Part shown: piece by piece, positions 1-12,095 of the stretch | Numbering within the stretch: position 1 is the stretch's first letter | Layout of the letters: each line of letters begins with the position of its first letter | Position numbers and translations under genes: made by a program | Source of the DNA: Cryptomeria japonica | Taxonomy: Eukaryota; Streptophyta; Pinopsida; Cupressales; Cupressaceae | DNA: 64,000 bases | NCBI RefSeq assembly: GCF_030272615.1 | Contig: NC_081408.1 | Coordinates: 338,240,793 to 338,304,792 of the forward strand | Direction of reading: 5' to 3' | Notes under the pieces: generated by a model | Database searches by the model: none | Told to the model about the DNA's origin: nothing | Seen by the model: only the letters and a program-made list of their open reading frames with translations

Positions 1-87
1 TTTAAAAAATTGAACAACAAGGTATGTGCACAAAGATGGTGGTTAGAAAGGCAAACAACACCCAAAAAAAACATGGAAAAATAAGTA

Positions 88-325
88 GCACGTACGCGGT
101 TCTAAAATTTGAAATGACTACTTATGCGCTTAGGTTTGTTGTTCACGAGCCTAGAGAAGGTAGTGTGTACACGTTGCTTTTAGGGAAAGTAGCGTGTACG
201 CATTGCTTTTAGGGAAAGTAGCATGTACGCGCTACCTCTAGAAAAATGAGCGCGTACAGGCTACTTATAGGAAAATGAGTGCGTACGCGCTAATAATCCC
301 AAAAGAACTGTGTACGCAGTGCTTG
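88..325. repeat. Array of degenerate GTACGC-core motifs (possible transposon subterminal repeats)
   Basis: About seven copies of a degenerate motif with core GTACGC, spaced roughly 30 bases apart, each in a context such as AGCATGTACGCGCTAC or GAGTGCGTACGCGCTA. Similar arrays occur at 14801-15080 and 19093-19175. The array lies just upstream of the start codon of the gene at 449-3047. Arrays of short motifs near an end are known from CACTA and Mutator-type DNA transposons, where they can bind transposase; that reading is an inference here because no terminal inverted repeat could be delimited. Confidence 0.5.
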
Positions 326-448
326 TAAAATTTTTTTAAAAAAAAAACTGGGTCTTATTTTCCCATGAATAGCACGTTTTTAGTTTTTTTTTTCTTCATT
401 TTCTCTCCTAAACCGCAAACGGCGTGCTCTATTTATCCTCCAGACACT

Positions 449-3047
449 ATGGATCAAGGTTAGTTTTTGTTTATTTTTGTCTTTCTTTCCTGTTTGTTCA
501 ATTTGTTTTACATTTTGAATTTAATTTCATTAATTTTGATTAGGTTTTTTCATTTTTTGTTTCAAAAACCAGATTCTTCTAATGCACAACAAGAATAACC
601 AAATGCACCCCATGAAAACCCACAAGATACACACCCAATTCCTCCCTTTGACCACACACCTGAAACACATGAGAAATTAATTAATCAATTAGGACAATAT
701 ACATCTAAAATCAATAGACTGATTGTTAAATTGAAAACATCTAAACTTGAGCATGATCAATCCCTCGCCACTATCCTAGAAACATTAGCTAGTGGTGCCA
801 TAGCTGTTTCCACACAAATTACCAAATGGGGAAGTTTTAGGAATAGGGGTCATCAATTATATGTCGATGGGCTATCATACGAGGGAGTAAAAAAAAAAAT
901 ATTAGTAAACAACAAATATGTGCCCTTTTCATTGATCCCAAAACTGGTCAGTCATTACCTCTTAATGTAAAGAGGTTTCCCATTCATTGGTGTACCAATG
1001 TGCAGATGAAAAATCTTTTTTGGCAGAGGTGGTGGATGGTCTTTGATGATCCACCTTGTACTAATTATGAGGTGCCATTATATTTTTTGAGAAAAGTATA
1101 TTGTGAGTTTGTGCTCAATGTGCACCCAAACTATTTTGACATGAGAGAGTTTCATGGTAGAGGTGGCGACTGTGCCCAAGATAGACCTAGAGCCCATAGG
1201 CAATTACCTGCGAAGAGTCACCGCCCCCTAGCACCCACATCCAAGGTGCATCAGGCTGTCCCAGTAGAGCTGAAAGAGTCGATGGATCTATTGACTCTTC
1301 AAGCGGCCATAACATTGACAGGTTCTATCATCCAGCATGGGACATTGTTAGCACACCCTATTGTATTAGATGATGAGTCATTAGTTGCTCCAGGTGGCAA
1401 CAGAGAGCCCATCCAGCATACGTGTGTCAGTTGCTTAGGGATATGCTCGGGGATAGATGATGCAACCGGTGCAGATGGATACACATCTCATACATGCATG
1501 ATTTGTGGGAGTAGATGTCAGGCCCACACTACTGAGGATTTCGCGCTGACAGATGAGTTGATGGACATGGTGTTTTCCCATGAGCAATAGACACAGGTGT
1601 GTTGATTTGAATTCATAGCATTTTATTTATCAGTCACTTTAAATTTGTAATTACATAAATAAATTTTCATTTATACAATGATTTAAATTGAGACAAATAA
1701 TATGCATTTTAGGATGCAGCAGCAGTATCCCATACTCCTCCCCCAGTTACTACAACTGCAACTTCGATGCCTGAGGTATAAATTTTGTAACATGCTAAAA
1801 TAGAATAGTACACTTTAAATTCAAAAAAATACAAGATATACTAACTATCTTCAATGCTTCATCCATTTTTTGGTTTGTAGGTGTTGACAGGGGACCAAAT
1901 GTCCCAGATTGATGACATCATGCTCTCAATGATCGATTTTGGCCTACAAGGCTATACGGTATCATATTTTGTAAAACCCTTTTTATGTATTGTTTTGATG
2001 GAATATGCAAGTCATTTCATTTTAAATTTTTTAAATTATGTTTAATTTATTATCTGTACTAATATTTCATGTTAATTTTGTTTTTCTAGGGTACCCCCTC
2101 CACATCTAAGGCTCGTCCTAAGAAAAAGAATTCCTCGAAGACGCGAAAATGTGGGAAGAAGGTAATTGAACACATTTTTAGCTGTACAATTGTTTGAAAA
2201 TGTTGAAATCAAGTATTAGTTGGGGTTTGTAGATTGATTAGTGTTTTTTGTCTATTTTACATGTATAACGACCATTGAGCTATGTGGATTTGTTGAATGC
2301 ACTTGATTCGCTCGTGGATCAAGAGAGGGCAGAGGTATGTATCTCTACTTTATTTTCTTGATTTCATGATTATATGGACGCGTACATGTGAACTTGTGAT
2401 ATATTATAATCTTATAATTTTTTCATACATGAAATATCCATACCTATTTCATCAATGGCAAACCCTCCTCTGTGCACTGGAGAAGCATCTCAGGATCCGG
2501 TACACTTTTGTTTGATATGTAAAATTAATTGTTTTAACCTACAATACTTATCATTATATTAATTGTATTTAATCTTTGAACCATTTTTGTATAGGTAATA
2601 GCGACAGTTTCTCCATCAATTGTGAGTCATCCTTAGTCCACTGGAGAAGAATCTCAGGCACAGGTACGTCATGGTTCTCTATATTATAGCTTTTAAGTGT
2701 TTTTGATATATTTATGTTAGTACATTGTATTAATTGTACATTTAATCTACAATAGACCCCTTCGCGGTACGACCATAATGTGGATCCATTTAAGTATGTC
2801 TTCAAGAAAACTCCTAAGAGTGACAAGGAGAGGAGAGCAAAGACATTAGCTACTAGATCAGCCGATGAGGTAATCTACAATTCAATTGCAAAGGAATTAT
2901 AGTTAAATGCATAGTTATGTTGTTAATTGTGAACTATTTTCTACAAAAGAATTATGACTTGGCATTTGAATTGTGGTTTTGCAACCATCTACAGAGCCGC
3001 GTACTGCATCAAAGAGGCTTGATTTTGATGATCCACCACAAGTTTAG
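449..3047 (+). pseudogene. Broken intron-rich gene of unknown function
   Basis: I do not recognise the product. The proposed start is ATG at 449; the first exon ends at 458 with a good GT donor and the next begins at 573. The long exon runs to about 1596 and holds two Cys-rich patches (CVSCLGIC and CMICGSRC). Exon-like blocks follow at 1713-1775, 1881-1958, 2090-2161, one ending at 2334, 2595 to about 2663, 2756-2869 and 2997-3047. Those with clear AG/GT borders are whole numbers of codons, so introns are phase 0. The block at 2090-2161 is Lys/Arg-rich. Lesions: an in-frame TAA at 596-598, a frame change at the A-run near 889-899, a TAG at 1588-1590 just before the donor, and a TAG in the 2595 block. 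The motif array upstream suggests it belongs to a DNA transposon. It could instead be a decayed host gene. Confidence 0.5.
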
Positions 3048-3560
3048 GAACATATAGTGTTATTTTTGGTCATAGAATGACCAATACATGTAGATATATT
3101 CTACATTTTTATTGTATATCGATTTGGACATGGCAAATGCCACATTTTTGTAATACTTGTATTGACTTGGCAAACATGCCTTTTTTATATATATAAATGT
3201 CGATATTTGATCCAATAAATGTGTACTGAGTTCATTATTTTGTATTCGTTGTATTTTGTCATTGTCCTTTTATAAATTTAATTGATCATTTTCCTATGTA
3301 ATCAACAATATGAATATAAACAACAAAAACATATGATATAAAACATTGCAATCGTGGAATATGATTTGATAAAAATTTTAAAATATTGAATTAACCCTAC
3401 AAAACTCCTTGTATTCAGTTCATTATTGTGTATTCGCTATATTTGGTGGCTAACCTTTTATAAATTTAAATGAATATTTGCATATGTAATCAACAATATA
3501 AATATAAACAACAAAAATTGACAATATGAATATAAACAACAATATGTGTTTGATGCGAGA
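3048..3560. other. AT-rich 3' flank with a ~190-bp imperfect duplication
   Basis: No gene seen. The stretch from about 3227 recurs imperfectly from about 3414: both copies contain a segment reading GTTCATTATT.TGTATTCG and later ATGTAATCAACAATAT. AATAAA-like signals near 3210 could serve the gene ending at 3047. Confidence 0.4.
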
Positions 3561-4288
3561 GCACCCTCGCGCTCGCAAGGGTCAAATTTTGTTCATCGTA
3601 TGCACAAACTGACGTCGTGAGCGCCTCCAGGTGGGAATTTTTATGCTAGGCATGCCCTTGTCGTGCATCCCAAAGCGTTAGAACGTCGAGAGTCATGCCA
3701 TACCGATGCAATCTCTCAAGTGCCCTGACTCCAAAAAATTGTCAAAATTTGACAGACTGTTTCTTCAAATCCAGGACACATATGGTCGATCCATTTGAAG
3801 CCGTCGGGTTGTGCGAGGCTCCTCCACAATGGCCTATCTCAGTTTTTGATGACTCAGAGCCATTTTCAATTGGTAGCATTTTTTGCCTGCTGCAAAAATT
3901 GTCAGTTGCATGCAATGCAAAGTTGCAGGATTAACTAGAATTGGTTTGGCTCATCATGTGCACAAATTGACATCGCAAGCACGTCCAGGTGGGTAGGTTT
4001 ACACTAGGCATGCCCCTATCATGCATCCCAAAGTGTCAGAACATCGAGAGTCATACCGTACCAGTGCGATCTCTCAAGTGCCCTGAGTCCAAAAAATTGT
4101 CAAAATTTGATGGACTATTTCGTCAAATCCAAGACACATATAGTCAATATTTTTTAACCCGTGGGGTCGTGTGAAGCTCCTCTACAATGGCCTATCTCAG
4201 TTTTTGACGACTTAGAGCCATTTTCAATTCGTAGCATTTTTTTGCCTACTGCAAAAACCATCAGTTGCATGCAATGCAAAGTTGCAAG
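3561..4288. repeat. ~360-bp tandem repeat array, left part
   Basis: Two consecutive units, with the anchor GTGCACAAA.TGAC at about 3598 and 3957 (358 bases apart). Each unit also holds a TCTCAAGTGCC segment, a GGACACATATGGTC-type segment and a CCATTTTCAATTGGTAGCAT segment. The second unit is cut at 4288 by an LTR element and resumes at 12101. Small open frames inside are chance frames of the repeat. The left edge near 3561 is approximate. Confidence 0.8.
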
Positions 4289-5525
4289 TGTAAAGCGGAA
4301 AAATCGAACCCTAGTTGTTCTCCCCTCCCCAATCTCCAAGGAGAGAGAAGGGAGAGTCACTAGGGTTGATGGTTTTCACTTAGGAGAGACTTTACATTCA
4401 AAAGAGGGCTTGAAACCCACAAGATCCAATCCCACACAATGCAAGATTGGATTCTAAATGAGTTTCAAGGGTTGTGATAGCAAGGATACCCTCTTTTGTA
4501 AAGAAATGTGGAAAGAATGATTGAACTAGGAATGCATGTAAAGTAGGAAAGATTCGCTTATAACTAGAGATAGGGATATGGGATGAAGCTGCGGACCTGA
4601 AATTAGCAGTAAAATGTCGAGACGGTGCTGTTCTGTAAATTTGAGCGAAAGTTGACGGGATGATGGCGCCCGGCGTGCACACGGTCCTCTGAAAACTCCT
4701 GGAAACGAAGGGGGATCTGTTCGTCTTTGCACAAGGATTCCAGATCTTCAATTATAGCCACGTACCTACAACCTACACACAAAAAAGAGAGGACGATTGG
4801 GGGGTTAGGGATGAGGGGTTTACCTTTAGGTCAAACCCCGATTTTGGAATTAACCAAGAAATGAGAATGCTGTAAATGTAAATGTTTGTAATGTAAACAA
4901 GTATTGATACCTTGTTGTAAGAATGTTTGTATTCTTACATGTGAAGGTGTAATGTATGTTGTATGTAATGTGTTGTAAGTGATCTCCTCTTCAATGGTTG
5001 AATCCTTGTCTTGAATGCAACACCTAGCCTTGAATGGAGACTTAGAATGCTCAATTGCTTGAAGAAATGCTTGAATGCTTGAATGCTTGAATGTTTGAAT
5101 ATCATTTCTGCCTTTTTTCCATCTACCAAAATGGGAGAGGAAATGTAGTTTATATACTTGTCAATTAGGGCTGATAGACTGATTTTCCCGACCTTAGGCC
5201 GACCAGGAAACATTATTTTCCAATTTGCAAACTTAAAGACCCGAAGCCCCATAAGAGACCGGACCCAAAATAGGGCCAGGGACCAGGGCGCTGGGCGCCA
5301 TGGTCCTGGGGGACCAGGGCGCTTAAAGGACTAGGGCGCTGGGCGCCATGGTCCCACCTCCAGGGACAGCGGGGTGCAAGGAGGATTAGGCCAGGGTGCT
5401 GAAAAATGCAGTTTTTGATGTCATGAACAATTTTTGGGGTCTCCATTCAGGTTCCGTGTTGCATCACCATCATGAAGACCCAAATGCAGTCGAAATTGCA
5501 AGTGTCACAATTTTACGACGCTACA
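4289..5525 (-). repeat. 3' LTR of the gypsy-like element
   Basis: Closely matches 10907-12095 along its length. It is about 48 bases longer, because a GC-rich segment around 5281-5345 (GGGCGC and CCATGGTCC motifs) is repeated here and single in the other LTR. Confidence 0.9.
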
Positions 5526-6271
5526 TTTAGCCCCCACTTTAGCGGGAGTATAAGCGTACGCTCATACTTTCGGTAAAGTACAAGGAAACAACATTGAAAG
5601 ACTTTCACCACGTCAAGGAGGCAAGATACACCAAGCCCCCAGTGGACTAAGGATCTTACGACTTCGATTGACAAAGTAAAAGGGAAGATCACAAGGGAGA
5701 ACCATGACTGTCAGTAGTAAGATTCCCTCACTATGAGTCATGCAAGAAAGATATCAAAAAATTTCAAGGCAAAGCTAAATTTGTCAAGAAATTTTCAAGT
5801 ATCTTGAAAAGATATGAACGGGATGTATGCCCCCCTACATTAAAGCGATCGCACACGCCTCATCGGGGGTGATTGCTTTAAGGTAGTGATACATAAAAAT
5901 GAGAAGGGAAAGGAGCACGTTATCACAAGGATTTAGCCCCCAAGTGTGAGATAAGCCCAAGGATAATAGACACAAAACACAAAGCACAAGGTGACTTCGC
6001 TTTCCTCGGGGTCAGTATGTTGTATGATAATTCATGTATATCATATGTATGTATGCATAATTGTTCTTCATTCCCCAATCAAGGAAGGTCACCTAGAAGA
6101 AGGGAACACATGTGTCTTTTGAGTCAACATGAGAGAGACCAAGAGATCTCAATGCTTTGCATCGTCCTCAAGTAGACAACACTAAGGACAACAAATAGAA
6201 GAATGAGAATAACACATAGAAGAAGTAATAAAAGATCAAGAGAGGAGGAGAGAATCTGCTATGCTAATGAA
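5526..6271 (-). other. 3' non-coding internal part and polypurine tract of the gypsy-like element
   Basis: Lies between the last gag-frame codon and the 3' LTR. On the reverse strand AGTGGGGGCTAAA (5526-5538) touches the LTR and fits a polypurine tract that primes plus-strand synthesis. No open frame with coding character was seen, which is where pol would be expected in an autonomous element. Confidence 0.6.
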
Positions 6272-9200
6272 CTAGTCTAGCACGTCATCTACCCCCCGAT
6301 CTTGCTGATCAATATTTCGGGAAGGCAAGAAACATGCTAGAGGAGGAACATCCAACATAGTAGATGGAGCTATCACAAGATCCAAACAAGGGCTATGTTC
6401 ATGTTCCGAGCCACGTTGTTCTTGTCTAGGAGCTAGGATAAGTGCTTTAGAAAATTCGTTAGATAGATGGTTATCAACATCAACATATTCATATTCACTA
6501 TCAGAATGAACAGGAGTAACATTTTCATCATGCATAACATTTTCATCTATATCATCATCAAGATTTATAAAAATAGGATCTTTAAGTCGCACAGGATCAA
6601 GACCATCATGCATCTTATGTTTAGGAGATTTCGGCTCAATCGTCGGCAGAGGAGAAAATGGAATAATACTGGCTGAAGGTGTTTTTGGGGATTGCAAAGT
6701 TTGAGAAGCAGTTGCCTAAGCTCTAAGACGACGCTTTCATCGGCGTTCACGTGTAGAACGATTTCGTCTAGTCTTAGTAGGAAGTTGAGAAGATTGAGGA
6801 GGAGGAATGTTCTCATCCTTATCACTTGGGTGTTTAGGTTGTGGTCTCTTAGTTTGAACAATAGGAGAAGAGGAAGGTCTCTTCTCTCCATAAGAGGAAG
6901 GAGGAGGAACTGCTCCATATAAGGGAGGAATATTTGGTTTAGAAAGGAGACCAAGTCCATCATGACGAGGAGGGATAGGTCTACTTTTAGGAAGTTTATT
7001 AATCATAGGCATAGTCACATCCATAGGGATGGGTTGGGAATCTTCTTGAGGAAAGACATTAGTTTTATCTTTCAAAGGAAGAACTTCCTTCTCAAGAATG
7101 ATAGGAATGTCAAGTTTGGGTGTTCTAGGTTCACTTAGAGATAGGATCATATCTTTTTTCCACTTTTGATAAGATTTAAAAAGATGATCACTTCGCGGAG
7201 GAAGAGATTGGAATTGTTTAGGCCAAAAGTAATCAATAGGAATGCTAGAAGTTCTTTTAGCTGGTTTAAAGAGGCTATGATTGACAGTAACAACTTCACC
7301 ATTATGGGGAAATTTCAAACACTTAGGAATAGGAGAAGCAATAGCTTTCATGGAAGATAGCCAAGGATAGCCTAGCTTCACACGAAATTGTTCGGATGAT
7401 GGAATAATAGCAAAGTCCACATCAAGGGATTTGTTATGGACCTCAATAGGTAATGTAATAGAACCAATTGCAGGCGAAGAAAATGCATCTAATAGTTTCA
7501 CAACCACATTTGTTTCATCATAGATCACTTGATTCAATTGCAAAGTAAAAAGGAATTCTTCAGTAATGATATTAACCATACAAGAAGGATCAATAAGCAC
7601 TCCATGACAAGGTGTATTCTTGACTTTTGCAACTATATATAAAGGACCATCAGGTGCCCTGATAGTTTCACTGGAATCAAATGTGATGGAAGGTTCTTTA
7701 GGGATTTTTTGCTGTTCCACAAAGTTAATCACATTCGGAGTCATGGACACAAGATCATCAGGTGAGATAGAGGAATCAGTAGTATCAATTGCATTAGAGG
7801 TATGAGAAGGTAATGGATCAGTAAAAATCTTAAGATTTTGGTTAGGAGGAGCTACAGATGTGTTGCCTTTATCATTCACACCAGAAATAGAGATAGTATT
7901 ATTATCAATCAAATCTTGAATTTTACCCTTTAAAGCAAAACATTTTTCAGTATCATGTCCAGGATGACGATGAAATTGACAAAAAGATTTGTTATCAAAA
8001 TAGGGTGAGTTAATCTTTGCAGGATCTATTTGCCTTATAGGAGGAAGAGTAAGCACATTTTGTTCCAATAACTTATTCATAATACTATGCAATGATTCAT
8101 TCAAAGGAGTAAACTTTCTTTCTTTCTTGAAAAATTTAGAAATAGGAGGCACACCTGATGCTGCATTCACATTGTTGTTGATGATGTTTTCATTGAATTT
8201 AATGGACTCTCTATTCGGTTTAAACTTCCCAAATGGTTGTTGACTACTATCACCCTTATCACTCGGAGTCATAGGATTTGCTTGTTCCATTTGACTCACA
8301 GTCAGTTGATAATTGCGAAGAGTTGTGCACAACTGTTGGAAAGAAGTAAACTCAGAAAACATAAGTTTTTCTCTAATATCTTTTTGTAAATTAGAAATAA
8401 AGATTCTTTGAATATCATTGTCAGGTACCGGAAAAGAAATCTGAGCATACAAATGCTTATATCTACCAATGAAATCAGTCACTTTTTCTTTAACACCTTG
8501 TTTACAATGCATTAAATCAATCAAAGTAACTTTAGGACTTATATTGTTTTGAAATTGTTGAATAAAAGCATTGGCAAGTTGTTCAAAAGAAGTAATAGAA
8601 TAGGAAGGCAACGAGCAATACCATTGTAGGGCTTTATCTCTTAATGTTCTAGTAAACAGTTTTGCAAGCAACCTTTGGTCATAAGCAAAATCAGTACATA
8701 TTGTTTGAAAGGTCTTAACATGTGTTAGAGGATCACCCTTACCATTATAAAGCTCCAAATGCGGAATTTCAACATGTTTAGGGGGGATAGCTTGAACAAT
8801 GTCAAGAGAAAGTGGGCTCGCAACATCAAATGTGGGCACACTAAACTTAGATTGATTCATAGAGGCAATTTGTTGCTATAAAGAAGAGACAGTTTGTGCA
8901 AGATTGTTAATGGTCGCTTCAGTCGAAGAGTTCATATTAGATGTGTTAGATTGAGATGGAGGTATTATGTTATTGAAAGAAGGTATTGATTGAGAGTAAG
9001 GTGGCAGGACACTATGATAGTTTGTCATAGGAGATGGTTGAAAAGGAGGAACACTACAAGGAGGAATGGAATGGTTAAATGAATTGCCCCCTTGCGCCAG
9101 GTTCATTTGTGAAGATGTAATAGGAACACTCATTGAAGGAATGAATGAAGAAGTTGGATTGAATGAAGGAAGAGGGTTAATTGAAGAAGAAGGATTGCCC

Positions 9201-9721
9201 CCATGACTGGTGATCATAGGAGGAATGTCTTGTATTGAAGTAGTCATTATGTTTGATGTAAAAGTAGGTATACTAGCAATAGAAGTCGTCAAAGGAATAG
9301 AATGATTAACTTGAGTAGGAGGTTGTGTATAACCCAAAGTTTCGGCATAACCTTTCATCGGCATCACATTCAAATCCACAATGTGTGCAATACCATGCAA
9401 AATATCAATTCCATTCTTATCACTTTGAACCATACGTTTTAGACCCTCAATTAATGAAAGAGCTTCACTATTAGGGTATTCTTGAGACATCCATTGTCGA
9501 AAATCATCAAATTGGTTATCCAATTTTGAAAGTTGTTCTACAGAAACCTCATGGAGAGCTTCTTCATCATTAAGAGGATTAGAGGAATTACCCATGTCCT
9601 CATTAAAAGGGCCATTCAAATTAGGTTCCATCTCCTTGGTAATTACACCTTGGAAAGACCTAATTCTAAGACTTCGTCTAACGGGAATAGTGTAAGTAGG
9701 GCTTATTGTTGTAAAATTCAT
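6272..9721 (-). pseudogene. gag: Retrotransposon gag polyprotein with degenerate aspartic-protease domain
   Basis: One reading frame of about 1,150 codons, starting at ATG 9719-9721 and broken by stops at 8876-8878 (TAG), 6737-6739 (TGA) and about 6716-6718 (TAG). The N-terminal third is Ser/Pro/Asn-rich. Downstream of the first stop is a capsid-like gag domain (motifs YNGKGDPLTHVKTF and KALQWY, then VTDFIGRYKHL), as in plant Ty3/gypsy gag. A Cys/His knuckle-like segment follows (CQFHRHPGHDTEKC, about 8000-7930). After it comes a retropepsin-like region in which the usual D-S/T-G is replaced by D-P-S within LIDPSC, so catalysis is doubtful. The tail is Pro-rich, then acidic. All three stops could arise by C-to-T change from CAG or CGA. 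RT and integrase are absent. Confidence 0.88.
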
Positions 9722-10906
9722 GCACTAAAGAAAGAGAGAAGATTTTGAATTTTAGAGGTAGCAAATTTCAATAAAACCAGCCAATCTCCTAGATTTAAGC
9801 TGTTAAATGCAATCAGGACAATCTCCCGAAATTTCGGAAAAAATGTCCGGGACCATGGCGAACGGAGTGCACACGGTCCTCGCAACTTTTTTCGAAATTT
9901 TCAGGGATGAAAGTTACGATGATTTTAAAGCTAATTTGAAAAAATTGAGTGATTTTACGATCTGTAGATAGGCCAAATTAAAGTTGCAATCTCGAAATTG
10001 AACCCTACCAAGATTGTTGAAAAATGTAAAATTTGAATTTTGAAAAAGAGAGGGAAACTGAAATTTTGAATTTTATGATTTTAGAGGGAATACTGAAAGC
10101 AATGCAGGCTTTGAAATTTAAAAGTTGACTCGATTTCATGCAAAATTTGAATTTGAAAGTGGAAATCAAGGTTGTTGCAATTAAACACTTAATTTCAGAA
10201 GTCACAAACTGCAAAAATTTGAATAAAGCACTGAAATTTCGGATGAATGCTAGCACACTTTTCAGATTTAGGATTGTAAGAAACACAATTTTGACATGAA
10301 TTTTAATTTCAACAATTTTTCAATGATTAGAAGCCTCAATCCAAGCAATCGCTAGACCAACTTTGACTTTAATTTTGAAAGTGTTAAATTTGATAAGATC
10401 AGCCAAAATTCTGGATTTTAGCAGAAAAATACAGTAAGATCTAGCTCCTGAAATTTCAGAAAAAATGTCAGGGACGATGGCGCTCGGGGTGCACACGGTC
10501 CTCGCAACTTTTTTCCAAATTTTCAGGGATGAAAGATATTGTGATTTTATTGCAGAATCCAAAGTTACAGCCGATTTGGAGGTGTTTTGATTAGTGAAAT
10601 TATCAGTCAAAGGTTGAATCAAGAAGGTCTTAAAAATTAGGGTTTTGACATTTAACCACTTGATTTTCAGAATTAAAGCACAAATATGAATTGACAATTT
10701 GCAATAGAAGGGTAGATCTGAAACAAGCATTAAAAATTAAACATTTCACAATTTTAATTACTTAAAAAGAAAATTTTAGGGTTTTTATGCAATCAACCTC
10801 TAAAATTTGCAAAAGATCAAACATGGAAATATAATTAGGAAAGCAAAATTTTCAGATCTAACCATGAATAATCAGAATGGGGATGTTCACGCCGGGTTCA
10901 CCAAAA
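9722..10906 (-). other. Leader region and candidate primer-binding site of the gypsy-like element
   Basis: About 1.2 kb of non-coding sequence between the 5' LTR and the gag start. On the reverse strand the segment next to the LTR (about 10888-10903) reads TGGTGAACCCGGCGTG, a TGG-initial primer-site candidate whose tRNA I cannot name. Two copies of a GTGCACACGGTCC-centred block (9851-9882, 10473-10502) match a block inside both LTRs. Confidence 0.55.
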
Positions 10907-12095
10907 TGTAAAGCGGAAAAATCAAACCCTAGTTGTTCTCCCCTCCCCAATCTCCAAGGAGAGAGAAGGGAGAGTCACTAGGGTTGATGGTTTTCACTTA
11001 GGAGAGACTTTACATTCAAAAGAGGGCTTGAAACCCACAAGATCCAATCCCACACAATGCAAGATTGGATTCTAAATGAGTTTCAAGGGTTGTGATAGCA
11101 AGGATACCCTCTTTTGTAAAGAAATGTGGAAAGAATGATTGAACTAGGAATGCATGTAAAGTAGGAAAGATTCGCTTATAAACAGAGATAGGGATATGGG
11201 ATGAAGCTGCAGACCTAGAATTAGTAGTAAAATGTCGAGATGGTGCTGTTCTATAAATTTGAGCGAAAGTTGACAGGACGATGGCGCCCGGCGTGCACAC
11301 GGTCCTCTGAAAAATCCGCTAAACGAAGGGGGATCTGTTCGTCTCTGCACAAGGATTCCAGATCTTCAATTACAACTGTGTACCTGCAACCTACACACAG
11401 AAAAGAGAGGATGATTGGGGGGTTAGGGATGAGGGGTTTGCCTTTAGGTCAAACCTTGGTTTTGGAATTAACCAAGAAATGAGAATGTTGTAAATGTAAA
11501 TGTTTGTAATGTAAACAAGTACTGATACCTTGTTGTAAGAATGTTTGTATTCTTACATGCGAAGGTGTAATGTATGTTGTATGTAATGTGTTGTAAGTGA
11601 TCTCCTCTTCAATGGTTGAATCCTTGTCTTGAATGCAACACCTAGCCTTGAATGGAGACTTAGAATGCTCAATTGCTTGAAGAAATGCTTGAATGCTTGA
11701 ATGCTTGAATGTTTGAATATCATTTCTGCCTTTTTTCCATCTACCAAAATGGGAGAGGAAATGTAGTTTATATACTTGTCAATTAGGGCTGATAGACTAA
11801 TTTTCTCGACCTTAGGCCGACCAAGAAACATTATTTTCCAATTTGCAAACTTAAAGACCCGAAGCCCCATAAGAGACCGGGCCCAAAATAAGGCCAGGGA
11901 CCAGGGCGCTTGGCGCCATGGTCCCACCTCCAAGGACAGCGGGGTGCAAGGAGGATCAGGCCAGGGTGCTGAAAAATGCAGTTTTTGATGTCATGAACAA
12001 GTTTCGGGGTCTCCATTCAGGTTCCATGTTACATCGCCATCGTGAAGACCCAAATGCAATCGAAATTGCAAGTGTCGCAATTTTAGGACGCTACA
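10907..12095 (-). repeat. 5' LTR of the gypsy-like element
   Basis: Direct copy of 4289-5525 with few base changes. It ends at the target duplication GCAAG (12096-12100), after which the 360-bp repeat resumes. Confidence 0.9.

Larger units (their letters stand above)
4289..12095 (-). mobile_element. Non-autonomous gypsy-like LTR retrotransposon (gag with protease remnant, no pol)
   Basis: Two direct LTRs (4289-5525 and 10907-12095), with ends TGTA...TACA, flank an internal region read on the reverse strand. A perfect 5-bp target duplication GCAAG lies at 4284-4288 and 12096-12100. The interrupted 360-bp repeat unit reads straight through when the element is ignored. The internal region carries one long gag-like frame (9721 to 6272). 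No reverse transcriptase, RNase H or integrase sequence is visible, so the element would depend on another gypsy element for mobility. The layout fits the TR-GAG class of pol-less plant elements. The PBS side is at 10907 and the polypurine tract at 5526-5538. Confidence 0.9.

Noticed and set aside
4398-5446. Reverse-strand frames of up to 117 codons, repeated at 11016-12016
   Set aside because: They lie entirely within the paired LTRs and occur twice because the LTRs are duplicated.
6467-6963. Plus- and minus-strand frames inside the gypsy-like gag region
   Set aside because: Shadow frames of the long reverse-strand gag; no motif of their own.
8873-8884. Programmed stop-codon readthrough at TAG CAA
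   Set aside because: The context resembles a known plant viral readthrough site, but two further stops in the same frame fit simple C-to-T decay better.
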